From Parastagonospora avenae f. sp. tritici 18332-5 (lineage: Eukaryota > Ascomycota > Dothideomycetes > Pleosporales > Phaeosphaeriaceae), in the NCBI GenBank assembly GCA_022559985.1, contig JAFJTR010000067.1, forward strand, positions 108,100-172,099: a stretch of DNA of 64,000 nucleotides, read 5' to 3'. Below are positions 44,118 to 55,300 of this stretch, one piece after another. The translations under genes and the position numbers were made by a program. The notes beneath the pieces were generated by a model. The model did no database searches. It was not told the DNA's origin and was given only the letters and a program-made list of their open reading frames with translations. The stretch's first letter is position 1, and the number at the start of each line of letters is the position of its first letter.

Positions 44118-45585
44118 GGGTACCGCACGATGAAGACTCAACCGAACATGTCCAATGGAGGCCATGAATTGACTACGCAATTATCCAAAATGCACCAATG
44201 ATCGTCGCAATGAATTCGCGGAGGACACAGCGCATGAATTCGACCTACCCTTTCGTTCGTAGCGATGCACTCATCAAAAACCGCACGGTCGATGGCCTGC
44301 GCTCAAGTCGAGCATAAGCCTAGCTTACCTATGTATCGGATGCTTTTCGCAAAAGATGCAAGAAATCATACCATGTTTTCGAGCTCCTCGTGGTACGGAA
44401 CGGCCACTGTACCAGAGTACTCGACGACAAGTGTATTTATGAAAGAGCTTTCCTTCGGCTTACCATTCTTCATGACCGGTCAGAATCGCACACATTCCGC
44501 AAGGATTCATTAAGTAAACCCTACAATGGAACTGGAAGTGGATTTCGAGCGGCCTCTAAGAATTACGGATCTTCGTGTTCTTCACTGTCCGAGTGTAAAC
44601 GCACATGCTAATTCCTCGCCGGAATGATTATCGGGACTTCAGTGGACCATGCACAGGCATTGTCAACAAAAAAACATCCGCGATGGGCCGATCGACTGAC
44701 ACATGCATGTTGAGTTTGTTGAATACATCATCACCTGACTTCCTTGCTAGCGGTGAAGAAAACCTTCCGAATCTCCGAGAAACTGTGCGGCTTTGTCGAA
44801 GGTCCTCGTCATACGGAAATGTTCTGCCACAAGACGTGAGACTGGCAGGATCATATCACGTAAGCAGATCTAGAGCTTACATGGTTGCTGTGCTCATTCA
44901 TGTAGATTGGCTGTAGGACTGGTTTGTTGAGGGGCGTGTTTGTCGCAGCAAAATTCGGTCTGCAATTTTGTCGCTGTTTACAACGTCTTTGCGCTTTTCT
45001 AACGAAAGGTTTGATCTTACATGGCGCTATATCTGCTTGAAGGGAGCATACCTCTTAGACGAAATCAACGTGTACTGTGACCTCCTTGCTGAGAGGCAGC
45101 ATCGAGATATGTTTCAGTGCATGTAACGCGATAATGTGACCGAGTATCCGGATGATGTCGATACGGGGAATATCAATATGCATCCTATATCATGACTGTG
45201 ATAGATGTGCAACCTGCGGGCTTGATTCACCACAGTGAACATCTGCTCTCGCAGCTACACCGCGATGTCTATATTCTAGTGAGACTCATGGGGCCCCTAT
45301 CATTATGGACATATAATCAGACTAGTACGTAGTAGTCAACTGCGGCAGCTTCGAGAATGCGAAAGTCCGCATGAGTTCTGCTCTTGCATGCGTTATGCAA
45401 AAGTTCATTCAATGACCAGTTCCCTTTAGATAGCGTAGTTGGATTGGGCATAGCAAAGGGTGCAAAGGGCGGGAGCTATGCAAAACGTGAGTGAATTCAT
45501 CGGATGGATCCAATGAGACATTCCACATGCCTCAAGAAGTAGTCGATTGAGCGCCCAAGGGAACTAGGCACACTGTTCAGTGACC

Positions 45586-45832
45586 TGCTGGAAAAGTTCG
45601 GCCCAGATTAGTACTGTCACATACCGCGTCAACTGTAAGAGAGCTTCTCACGTTTGCTTCGTAGCGATGCAAATCCGACTTCAGATTCGTGCTACCACAT
45701 ACCATAAACTAGCGTCTGGTTTTTGCCTCGCAGTGAAGCAAATCTCAGCCAGAACTAGGGCGGCAATATGATGCGCCACTGTGACCTAGCACTGAGCATC
45801 TAACATTTGCTGCACCGCGCCGCGAAGCAAAT
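45586..45832. repeat. Degenerate tandem repeat, three units
   Basis: Three successive units of about 70-90 bp, each ending in gatgcaaatc or gaagcaaatc (ends near 45672, 45741 and 45832) after a ttgc--cg block. Units 1 and 2 also share agatt-gt-ct--cacatacc and an -aact- word; unit 3 is most diverged. Probably the remains of an old repeat element. Confidence 0.55.
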
Positions 45833-46710
45833 CCCATACTCGCTTGTAGCACACGATACGCGCCACCATCTCTTCCCATCACAAATCGCACGCCTGATTT
45901 TAGCCACACCCAAGCTCTTGCAAATCCACATTGAAACGAATGCAAGCGACTGCCGACATGCATTCGTGTATTTCAGAAACCATCAAACACCTCAGGTGGC
46001 TACCGGCACTAGAATGCATCCACTCACATATATATTCCAGAAACTAGACCCATGTAAAACAACTCAGGCACACAGATCCATCCATTCATGTCCCACGTCC
46101 AAGCTCTTAGCCCTTTGCCCCCCAAATGCCCATTCCATCTCGCGCTCAAGTAAGCCTGCCGTTGAAACAACTCCAGCGGCTGCCGGCACGCGCAGATGTT
46201 ACTGTGTGATGTGTGATGGACCCAAGCTCCTGGGCCGGCAGTGTATGGGAGCCGAACAGCCGGAATGACAAATGAGCGCTTCACACACGCGAGATGTTTT
46301 TGAATTCCATACCTATTTTTGAGAAAGTGTTTCGAAGGATGCGTGTTTTGTCATCTTGTATCTTGTATCTCGCATCGTGGGGTTTGCGCTTATCTCCATG
46401 TCCATCTGCACGCTCAATACGGTCGATCAACGTCCACCACCAACAATACCTGCGCGGTAAACAGCACAATCTATTCAACCAGTCCCACTTCTTCCTTCTC
46501 GAATGCCACTTCCCTTCTACGCGCCGGAGATCACATCTCAATTCGGACATCATTGCCCGTTGCGCTCGTTGAGTGTGGGTTTCAAGGGTCATGTGTAACG
46601 CATGGTGCGGCAGGAGTAGAAACACTACATGTCGCTGGTGATAGCGGGCTGGCGTTAATAAAACACATTTTCTAGGGGCAGAGAAGATAATTCCCTCGCG
46701 ATGAGCACGT

Positions 46711-46718
46711 TTATATAA
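46711..46718 (+). promoter_or_regulatory. TATA box of the CFEM gene
   Basis: ttatataa about 135 bp upstream of the ATG at 46852, in an otherwise GC-richer stretch. Confidence 0.5.
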
Positions 46719-46851
46719 CCTGATGGGCGGGCGTGTTGGAGCGTTTCTGGCATTGGGCTTGTTCGTTCAACCTTTACGCCAAGTCCGAATCGAATGTGAA
46801 GTCGTTCACACTCGCACCACTGTCCAATTAGTTGAGTTCACGCGATATAAG

Positions 46852-47319
46852 ATGAAGATCTCTTTGTCGTTGGTTGCTGTTGTTGTTGGGTCGATTGGTG
46901 CGGTCGCGTCGCCCGTGTCGCCGTCTTCACCGTTGGCGAGGAGAGGGCCACCGCCTCCCCCAGGACCTCCAGGACCACCACCGGGGCCAGGCGGACCTGG
47001 TATGGGACCAGGCATGGTCGGAAAATGTCCAGTAAGTATTCGATCGTCCTCTTGGGCGAGACTACCAAAGCGGCACGTGACTAATGCATCTCACAGACGG
47101 ACTGCTGGAACCAAGCCGCAGCAGATTCAGGTTGCGATCCGAATGCAGACGACGAATGTCTATGCGGACCTTTCTTCGACGACGTCGCCTCTTGCACATC
47201 GTCATTCTGCAACATCGGCGAGAACCTTGGTATGTTTCTACCTTACCGATCTGACACGGCCAACATACTAACGATCCCTTGCAGCGGCGCTTGACTTTAT
47301 GGAACAAGCTTGCAATTGA
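46852..47319 (+). CDS. Small secreted CFEM-domain protein
   Basis: Fungal extracellular protein of the CFEM family; members act in haem/iron uptake, as cell-wall proteins or as candidate effectors. Exons 46852-47031, 47097-47229 and 47285-47319; introns of 65 and 55 bp; 115 aa. Signal peptide about 1-20, a dibasic RR near 30, then an unusual 25-residue Pro/Gly-rich collagen-like linker, then a compact domain with eight cysteines spaced C-x2-C-x9-C-x8-C-x-C-x9-C-x4-C-x15-C, including the DEC-x-C core and the conserved acidic residue before it. No GPI-anchor tail, so probably freely secreted. It stands alone between gene-poor blocks and has a clear TATA box. Confidence 0.85.
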
Positions 47320-50300
47320 GAAAGACCAGCTCAATGGCAGATGAAAGCGACGGAAACAGTCAGATCCGACAGGCGGTTACGCTAAGCAGTTGAGAGCGTA
47401 AGGAGCGTTTATACCCCACTTGTACTATGTAAATGATATTCTTCTTCACCTGACATGTGAGATTAAGCGTCGATGATCTTGTGAAATCATTCGGAGGTTC
47501 GATTAGTGATTTTGCTAACGCGGGGATTTGAACAAGCGCATCCCCAGCCGAGGTATGACTTCCATCTTCTCCAGAGGCCCGATGGCGCGATAATGCCTTG
47601 GTGAACCACAAGCGTATGAGTGTACCTCGGATGTAGTGATTCGGTGATCCGCAAGGGAGAAAGTGTACGAAAATATATGCACCGACAAAGGGCCGCGATG
47701 ATGTAAAGATGTGTACAGGATGCAAAAGTCCAGCCGCGATATTGCCAGATTCTCATCGTATGTAATGTGACGTATGATCGCTAACCAACACAAACAGTTG
47801 CAGTTGTACTGGCTTGGCGACAGCATCTCAATATTCACATCCCGCAGACTGCCGATAATAATCGTGAAATGATCATATGTCGTCTGCATAGAGTTGTGTG
47901 GTGTTTTCACATGTTGGTTGCGGCTATCGTAGCTGCATCGATCGTCCCATCCTCGGTCAAACGGTAAAACCAGATTGTGAGAGTCTAGCATGGCGCGATT
48001 CGTTCACTAGTACAGCTGTGTGGGGTAGTAGGTACTACCAGATCGGTACTCGTGGAGGGTATCGCACGAACGAAGAGCTCATCTCGAGGTTGCCATCATT
48101 ATTGTGTAGCTGCTGACGACGCACATGCAACAACAGTTGCACACATCGGAAGGCAACGGTCATAGCCGCCACGCTATGATGCCGATCAGTGCAAGGACTC
48201 TTCCTTCAGGTTCCGGTATGTCTGAAATAAGGATGATGACATCAAGCTCCTTCGAACACGGAGTGTGCTTTTTGCGGGTGTAGGTTTCGCTGTTGGGGTT
48301 GATAGTTGCGAGGATTTGTCGGACGTTTCATTCAATCCCCCAGCGACCGGTCATGGTAGTCTACAAGGCTATAAGAAGAGACTTAGTGTGTCGGCTATTC
48401 CTAGGCTGTGTTATCGCAATGAAACAGTGAAGAAATTTGGTGCATGCTTGAGCTGAAAACGAATCACTGTGAAGGCCGCCGCCAAGAGGTATAGTCTGAT
48501 GTCATTCTGGAGAGAAGCTGCCCCTGGATCGCCTCGCATCGGGGTCGAGTGTTGGTTGTGGTAGTGCGGGGCCCCAGAGAAAGCTTGAATAAGGATAGCC
48601 GAAGTCTGGCTCAGGCTGAGATCATCCCTTTCTGCCCCAGTTACGCGTAACCTCCTCGTTGTGTGCAATCAAAGTCAGAATGATCTTCTGGGGTCGGGGA
48701 AGTCTTGGGGCCAGAAAGCAAAACTGTTCGATGCCGATTCCGGGCGGTCGTGTCAGAATGTTGGGCGACAAACTGTAAAACCTTTCCTGCGGGGCCACGT
48801 TGAGCGAGCCATCGGAAGTCAGAGAGTCAGCGCCAGGGCATTCCGACGTCAGAGCACGATATGGCATTTGGAGAGGTCAGGCCCGGCCAACATATGGCAG
48901 TGAAGTGGTGGCTCGGGCAGCAGCTCTTCCCCAAGGCTGGCCCTATTGACGTGGTAGGCATGGCTATCTCGACGATAGCGAAGGTGGAATATTGTTTCAA
49001 TGCCGCCCTCGACCAAGCAACACTGTACCTGCATGTCCACGGGTTGCTCCAAGGGGTAAGCGCCACCAGCGAAGCATGTCGCAGCCGCAGTCAAGCCCCA
49101 TTCTTTCTCATTCCGACAACACCCGACGACTCTTCCACGTGCACGCTGAAGCCACGTCCTTTGTTGGCGTGTGGAGTTCGCGGCTCGGGCAAGGCTTTAG
49201 TTCGGAAGAAGTCCCCCAGCCTGTCCTCAGCGGGTCAAACTAGCATCGGCGTCAAATTTTTCGAGAAGAACTGATAAGAATAGCGGACCCGGGTTACCAG
49301 TGCGTCGAGTCGCGATGGCGCCGTGCGGGCAGCGAGAATCCTCGCGAGCTTTAAGAGGCGCGCAGACAGACAGTGCGACGTGTTTGCAATTTAGGCAGTG
49401 ATAGCGTCACTGTTGCGCGGAGCAGCGGTCCGCTCTAGGATATCGCAAAAAGGCAGCTCTAGTAGGTCCTGTACGTACCGTAGCCCCCACGATCTGCTGC
49501 GCGAAGCAGGAAGCCAAGGACAGGGGAGAGCCCCGCCAAACCCGCCCAAGCAAAGCCACTCGAGATACGACACGACACGGACATCGCCTGCTTGACATCC
49601 GGCAGCCAATCTGCGTGGCAGACCGCGTGTCGTGATCTAGGCAGATTCCTTCGTGCTGACGGCCCCAGACGAGCAGATCGGAGGACCATTTCTGCCTGTA
49701 TGTCGGCTTGAGGCCATGCTGGGTCCAGCAACCTCACCTGAGCACCCGAAGATGCATAGAAGGCGGGCTGCACGTGAATCGGCTTGGTAGGGCCCTGTAC
49801 GCAGCAGTCGTGCATAGCAGCAGCGATATTGCGAAAGTCGCCCGGAGGCATGATGAAGCGGTGCTTATTCTCAAGTCCCCAGAGTCGAGACCCCACAGCC
49901 TTCTCCGCTTGTCGATTGAGGGTCAAAGGGGGATCTCCTGTGGTGGAACGCAAAGCAGCCACACCTGGAGATGGCTGCTGGGAGGAATGCCCATTGGACG
50001 GGACGTGGGAGACATGGCCTCCATCCCGCGCGAGTCCAACCAAAATGCAGCTGCTGTGCTACAACCAGTAATGCTCGTCTGCCTTGCATGTGCTGTGCAG
50101 TCATAGTGGCATGCATCCTTGAGGTGACTGATTGCTTCCAAGGTTGCTGGCGGGCGGATCGTGGTCAGTCCAATAAGTCACTGTGACACGCAGCTGCCCA
50201 TGTCCGCTGAAATAAGTGCAAGTGCATGAGAGCGAGTGGACGAGGGCAGCAACGTCTACATGAAGAGACAGGCGCGCCCTCAGAACCCCAGACGTCATTT

Positions 50301-50954
50301 TTCTGGACAACCCCAGCTGCCCTTATCTCTCCAGGTCCCCTCCGCTGCAACACTCCAGTCACGCACCACCATCGTACTACTGGAGAAAAACCCCTTTGCA
50401 GTGCCCGCTCACGTAAACTCGCTGCCTCACTCTGCTGTGCTAGATCCAGACGGGGTCCCCGATCTTATTATTCTGCTGCTTACCCACCACCGCCTCACGA
50501 CAGCCACACATCACCACAAGTGCGCACTCGCCGACGTTCACCGCTGGAAGAGATTTCAACTGAAATTTGTGCAAAACTGGTCAGTTCAGCAGAAACCGCT
50601 GCTGCTCCACAGTCGGTGGACAGTCCACCCACCAAGGCAAGTTCCGCGACCAGGCACGCAGTCATCGCATTCTCGCACCGCCATTTCGAGCCACAGGCCG
50701 CCTGCACGACAGCAATTAAGGAAGACGCCATCGCTGCAGCGCGCTTCTCACGACATCCAGCTCGCCCCTGCATTCGGCCTGCACTCGGCTAGAGCCAAGC
50801 CAAGCCTGTGCGCCGCTTTTGTTGCAATTCTCGCTCCGAGATCAACCACCCTAGTCACCCCCACACGCGCAGTCCGCTTAGTCTGTGCGCTCCCATCATA
50901 CATATACCCGACCCCCATCCCCTTCCCCCGACTTTCTACGCTTGACCAAATCAC
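47320..50954. other. Long upstream region of creA, no recognised gene
   Basis: 3.6 kb. Frames such as 48861-49274 plus and 49459-50043 minus lack any motif and overlap others. The last few hundred bases before the creA ATG are C/T-rich. Likely holds the creA promoter and leader. Confidence 0.5.
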
Positions 50955-52301
50955 ATGTCATCCAACACCTCGCACCTGGGTTTTAACAACCTCCTCAACC
51001 CTGAGTCCGCCACTGAACACCAGCAACATCAACATTCTGCCACATCTAACAACAACGCCTCCATGGCTACCGCTTCCGTGAGCCTCATGGCTCCGCTGCT
51101 CCAAAACTCCACTCAGCAAGGTCACGATGAGCCTCGCCAGGACCTGCCCAGGCCATACAAGTGCCCTCTCTGCGACAAGGCCTTTCACCGTCTTGAACAC
51201 CAGACTCGCCACATCCGCACCCACACCGGAGAGAAGCCTCACGCTTGTACTTTCCCCGGTTGCACAAAGCGTTTCTCCCGCTCAGACGAACTTACTCGGT
51301 AAGACGGTTACTCATTTTTTGTAATTGGTAACAAACTAACGCAACGCAGTCACTCGAGGATACACAACAATCCGAACTCACGGAGAGGCAAAGGCCAGCA
51401 TGCCGCTGCCCACCAGGCCGCTGTCGCCGCCGTCCAGGCTGGCCTCATGGAGCCTGGCAATGGTCTTGCTCACATGATGCCTCCTCCATCCAAGCCTATT
51501 TCTCGCAGTGCACCCAGCTCCAACATCGGCTCGCCCAATGTCTCGCCTCCCCACTCGTTCTCCAACTACTCTCCCAACATGGGCAACGATCTTGCAGCGT
51601 ATCGCCACGGAGGTCACAGCAGCAACAGCAGTAGCAACACCAGCCCGAACGGTCTTTCAAGAAACATGGATTTGCTCGCCGACGCTGCTTCAAGACTCGA
51701 GCAACGACCCAGCCACCACTCGCATTCCAGCAGGCACATTACGAGCGGGTACCATCCTTACAACCACCGCCTGCCGGGTCTCTCTCAGTATGCATACTCC
51801 TCGCAGCCAATGTCAAGATCGCACTCCCACGAGGACGACGACCAGTATTCGCACAGGATGACGAAGAAGTCACGACCAGGCTCGCCCATGTCCACTGCTC
51901 CCCCTTCACCAACATTCTCGCATGATTCCGCCAGCCCTACACCAGACCACACTCCCCTTGCAACTCCTGCGCATTCGCCTCGCCTCAGACCTCACGGATT
52001 CGCCGACCTGCAATTGCCGCATCTGCGTCACTTGAGTCTCAACCAGAGCTTCGTGCCTGCCCTTGCCCCTATGGAACCCTCCACTGACCGCGAGGAGCGC
52101 TACGTTGCGCCCCAGTCGTCTGGTCTGCGCATTGGAGACATCATCTCAAGATCCGAGGGCGCACAGCGCAAGCTGCCCGTGCCACTTCCCAAGGTCGCTG
52201 TCCAGGATCTCCTTAACGGCCCACCAGCAAGTGGCTTCTCGTCCGGAAACTCGTCTTCGACTCCGTCGTTAGCTGGCGAAGACCTTACTCATCGCATGTA
52301 A
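50955..52301 (+). CDS. creA: Carbon catabolite repressor CreA/CRE1
   Basis: C2H2 zinc-finger repressor that binds SYGGRG sites and shuts off genes for alternative carbon sources in glucose. Exons 50955-51298 and 51350-52301; a 51-bp intron splits the second finger; 431 aa. Two fingers, about residues 72-120: YKCPLCDKAFHRLEHQTRH, the linker HTGEKPH, then CTFPGCTKRFSRSDELTRH. An FNNLLNPES word near the start, an alanine-rich AAAHQAAVAAVQAG block after the fingers, acidic and Ser/Pro-rich phospho-region candidates (RSHSHEDDDQ, TKKSRPGSP) and a C-terminal repression-type segment (VAVQDLLNG) follow the CreA pattern. Start chosen at 50955; a methionine at 51063 is also in frame. Confidence 0.96.
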
Positions 52302-55300
52302 AGCACTCTCTCCAACTTAGCATACATCGGCGTTCTGGAAGCATTTCATGATTTATGTTTTAGCGAAGCGTTGAATTCACCAGGATAGACAGCACATTAC
52401 GAGGGGTAATGCTTGCGGCATATGATCATTTCATTATTTGAGGACTTTTCCTATTGTAGGAAACACCGCTCAGTCACGGTAGACTTTGTTTCGCTCCAAT
52501 ACCCCGCGGATCCTGTTGATGCGCAGTCTTGTATATGTTCCACTCAGTTTCTGTTGGCTAGTGAGCCCCGGCGTGCAGGGATGCCTGCTTATTGGCAGGC
52601 AGACGGTTAGATAGAAACCCTCACATCAGCGCGTAATCGAACCCCATGTCAACTTTACCTCATTCCTTGGTCATTACGAGAGACTTACCGCTTGACGTGA
52701 TTTGTGCCCCAGGTGATGCAACGAAGTTGATGGCAGGGGCCATGGTGCACGAATCCAGGGCTCCGGGATCAGTATTGCTCTCCACGCAACCACATTTCGC
52801 GCCCATGTTTCCCCGCATACACAAAGAATTGCAATCAAACCTTGGAACGAGACGTGGGGTTCGATCAGGGGAGCATCACGCATCACGCATCACAGCAAAT
52901 CTGCACCCACATGCGACACACAGCCCACACTGCGGGTCCCAGAAGCCGCAACATGTGTGGATATGGCGGTGAGAGGGGCATCTTCTCCACGTCAACGATG
53001 TCTCACTCGCCCTTCTTTGTGTGACCACACCAACTGCAACCTCCACACGATGCTACTATTATTGTTCCATTCCTATCCCTGTGGGCGCACAACGCGATAA
53101 GCCCAGCGAAATTTGTACGTACTCCGCATTTTAGACTTCTCCGCAATGCTTCGCGAACAGGGTAGCGCATCATCCTTTAGTCCCAATCATGGTAGGGCCG
53201 GGACGCCTCTGTCCGAACGCGGAAGGCGCAACCAAAAGTGACATGCCTTCGCACTCTCTTCCAAGCTCAATTTCCGAGGGCGCCATCCCGGCTGAGGATC
53301 AATCGACTGCGCTGCACCCTTATCAATCCACCCGTCGGCAACTGTCGGGATACGAGTCACATACAAGCCGTCGCGAACGCCGCCTGTCAAATGCCGTGTC
53401 TCGGGCTTTCATCTCCACGCACCGCACCTCACCTCAGCTCGTACTGTCGTGGCCCATCTCCCCATTCTCGGCTGCTCTGGCTGAATTCAAACTGCACTTG
53501 TGCGATATGCACCCCAGACTGGAGCGCCGTACTCCACCTTTTCCCTATCTCTGCGGCATGACGATCTCCAGCATTAGGTCGGTCTGGACGTTCGAATCGG
53601 CAGGTCTGGCGGGATGATTTTCCGGACCCTCGCAACGAGATTTTCTTGCAGCAAAGCGGCGCACAGTGTTTCGATCGAGTCGGCCCGTCATGCGCGGCCT
53701 ACGTCAGTTGCACAAGACAACTTGGAAAATGTACTTGAGCAGTCGTCTCAACACGTCGCGTCGACCGAACCTTCACGCGGCCGCCGGTGTCGATGGCGCC
53801 ATCGCATGTCGCCGGTACATCCCATCAATCTGTCATTTCAAGGCTCCACCCTGTTTGAACTGCCGCCAATCTGTGCTTCAATCCTCACATCGTGGGCCAC
53901 TAGCCGCTTTGTCAAGCTCAAACACAAAGAGTCAGCGCATGATAAGCCAAAACACTCTTTCTCCACATGTCCAACACGACCTAACGGGAATGTTATCCAG
54001 CCTCTCCGGGGACGGGTCTGCACAACCGCTGTGCCATGCCCACGAAACACGCATTTGACCATTCTTTCGGCCTTGTTGGTTTTTGAATAATCGCACCTAC
54101 GCCCCTCGCCCTGTGCTGACTCGGCCCTACCAAGCGAGCTTCTAGATCTTTCCGTTTGCCGTAACCCGGCCGCGATCCTCGTTTGACTGTGGGGTCTCCA
54201 CACTTTCCGTTGCCGATTTGCACTTTCCTTTCTGGCTCCCAGGATGGCCTGGAAAGGGGAAGATTGGGACGGGTGAGGCTGGGTCTGTGCCTCACCCAAA
54301 CTATTTGTGGCGTCGTATCGAGCGATGCAAAGATAGCCCGACGGAAGAACTTGCTACGAGGAATATGAGATACGTGAATCATGGGCAAGTGGCTAAATTT
54401 CCCAATGCAGCGACGGATCCGCCGAGTGAAGGGTCTCGATCACATGTTATCGTCGGCTTGTGGAGAGGAAACCTTGGCCGCATTATTCATCTCGTCGTCG
54501 TTCAAGTGTTCTTCCGATCGGACACACTTGCGACAGGAAGAATGGCAGAATTGCAAAACTTAGTGCGCGACAGAGGCCCGCTCACTCCGTCTTCTCGGCG
54601 CACCAAGACTCGACAGAGAAGTCAATTCCTGGCCCACGGCGTCGATTTGGAGACCCGAGTCTACTGTGCCCTTTGGTCCCTGCATCGAAGTAATATGGCT
54701 ATCGAATGTTCCTCGCACGTTCTATCGCAGACGGCATGTACCGTCTGGACCACGGAAAAATTGGCAAAATAATACATCCGAAAGTACCTGCTTGTTGAGA
54801 TGCAAGTATCAGCAAAGGGGGAATATACGTCCCGCTGCGCAGATGCATACAGTACAGGGCCCTGGCGCAGGATCTTTGTGCAGCGCAGTTCAATCTGCGG
54901 AGCCAGGTCGCTGGAATCCGAGCCGCGAAGCGAAGGAAGATCCAGGTCGAGCCTCATGCGCAGTCGGGCACTCAATCTATTTTGCAGATCAGGTCCTTTC
55001 AACGGTCATATATTGCAAGTGACCCTGCATATGTCGGCCGAGTGAACCAGCGGTCAGAGCTGTGCTGCAAGAGGTGCTGTCACATGTCGAACGCAACATG
55101 TGGAAAGCTTCCGGGAAATCCGATTCGACACCAACGACACGAGAACTTCTGTTGGGACCACGTTTTTCCTTTGTTGACACTGACATGGTAGCGCCGAAGC
55201 CAAAGCAACGCTGCTTTTGATGATAGAAGGGCTTTAAACGACATACACGACACCATGGATTGTCTCACTTCTACCAATATCTGACATAATGACGCCGCTG

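Larger units (their letters stand above)
42544..46851. other. Gene-poor region with decayed repeats
   Basis: 4.3 kb without a recognised gene. Frames are short, mainly Ser/Arg/His/Cys-rich and overlap each other. A perfect 21-bp tandem duplication and a degenerate 65-90 bp repeat family are listed separately. No intact transposase or reverse-transcriptase motifs were found. Confidence 0.55.

Noticed and set aside
42544..46851. Possible transposon in the gene-poor block
   Set aside because: No terminal inverted repeats, target-site duplication, transposase or reverse-transcriptase motif could be recognised by eye; only short decayed repeats remain.
47500..47620. tRNA-like word (T-loop-like gttcaaatcccc on the minus strand)
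   Set aside because: The bases either side of the loop do not pair as a T-stem and no matching acceptor stem or anticodon arm could be drawn.
52842..52880. ggggttcgatcag resembling a tRNA T-arm
   Set aside because: No cloverleaf could be formed around it.
53189..54772. Chain of plus-strand frames of 140-185 codons downstream of creA
   Set aside because: Each lacks similarity and context; joining them with introns gave no consistent protein.
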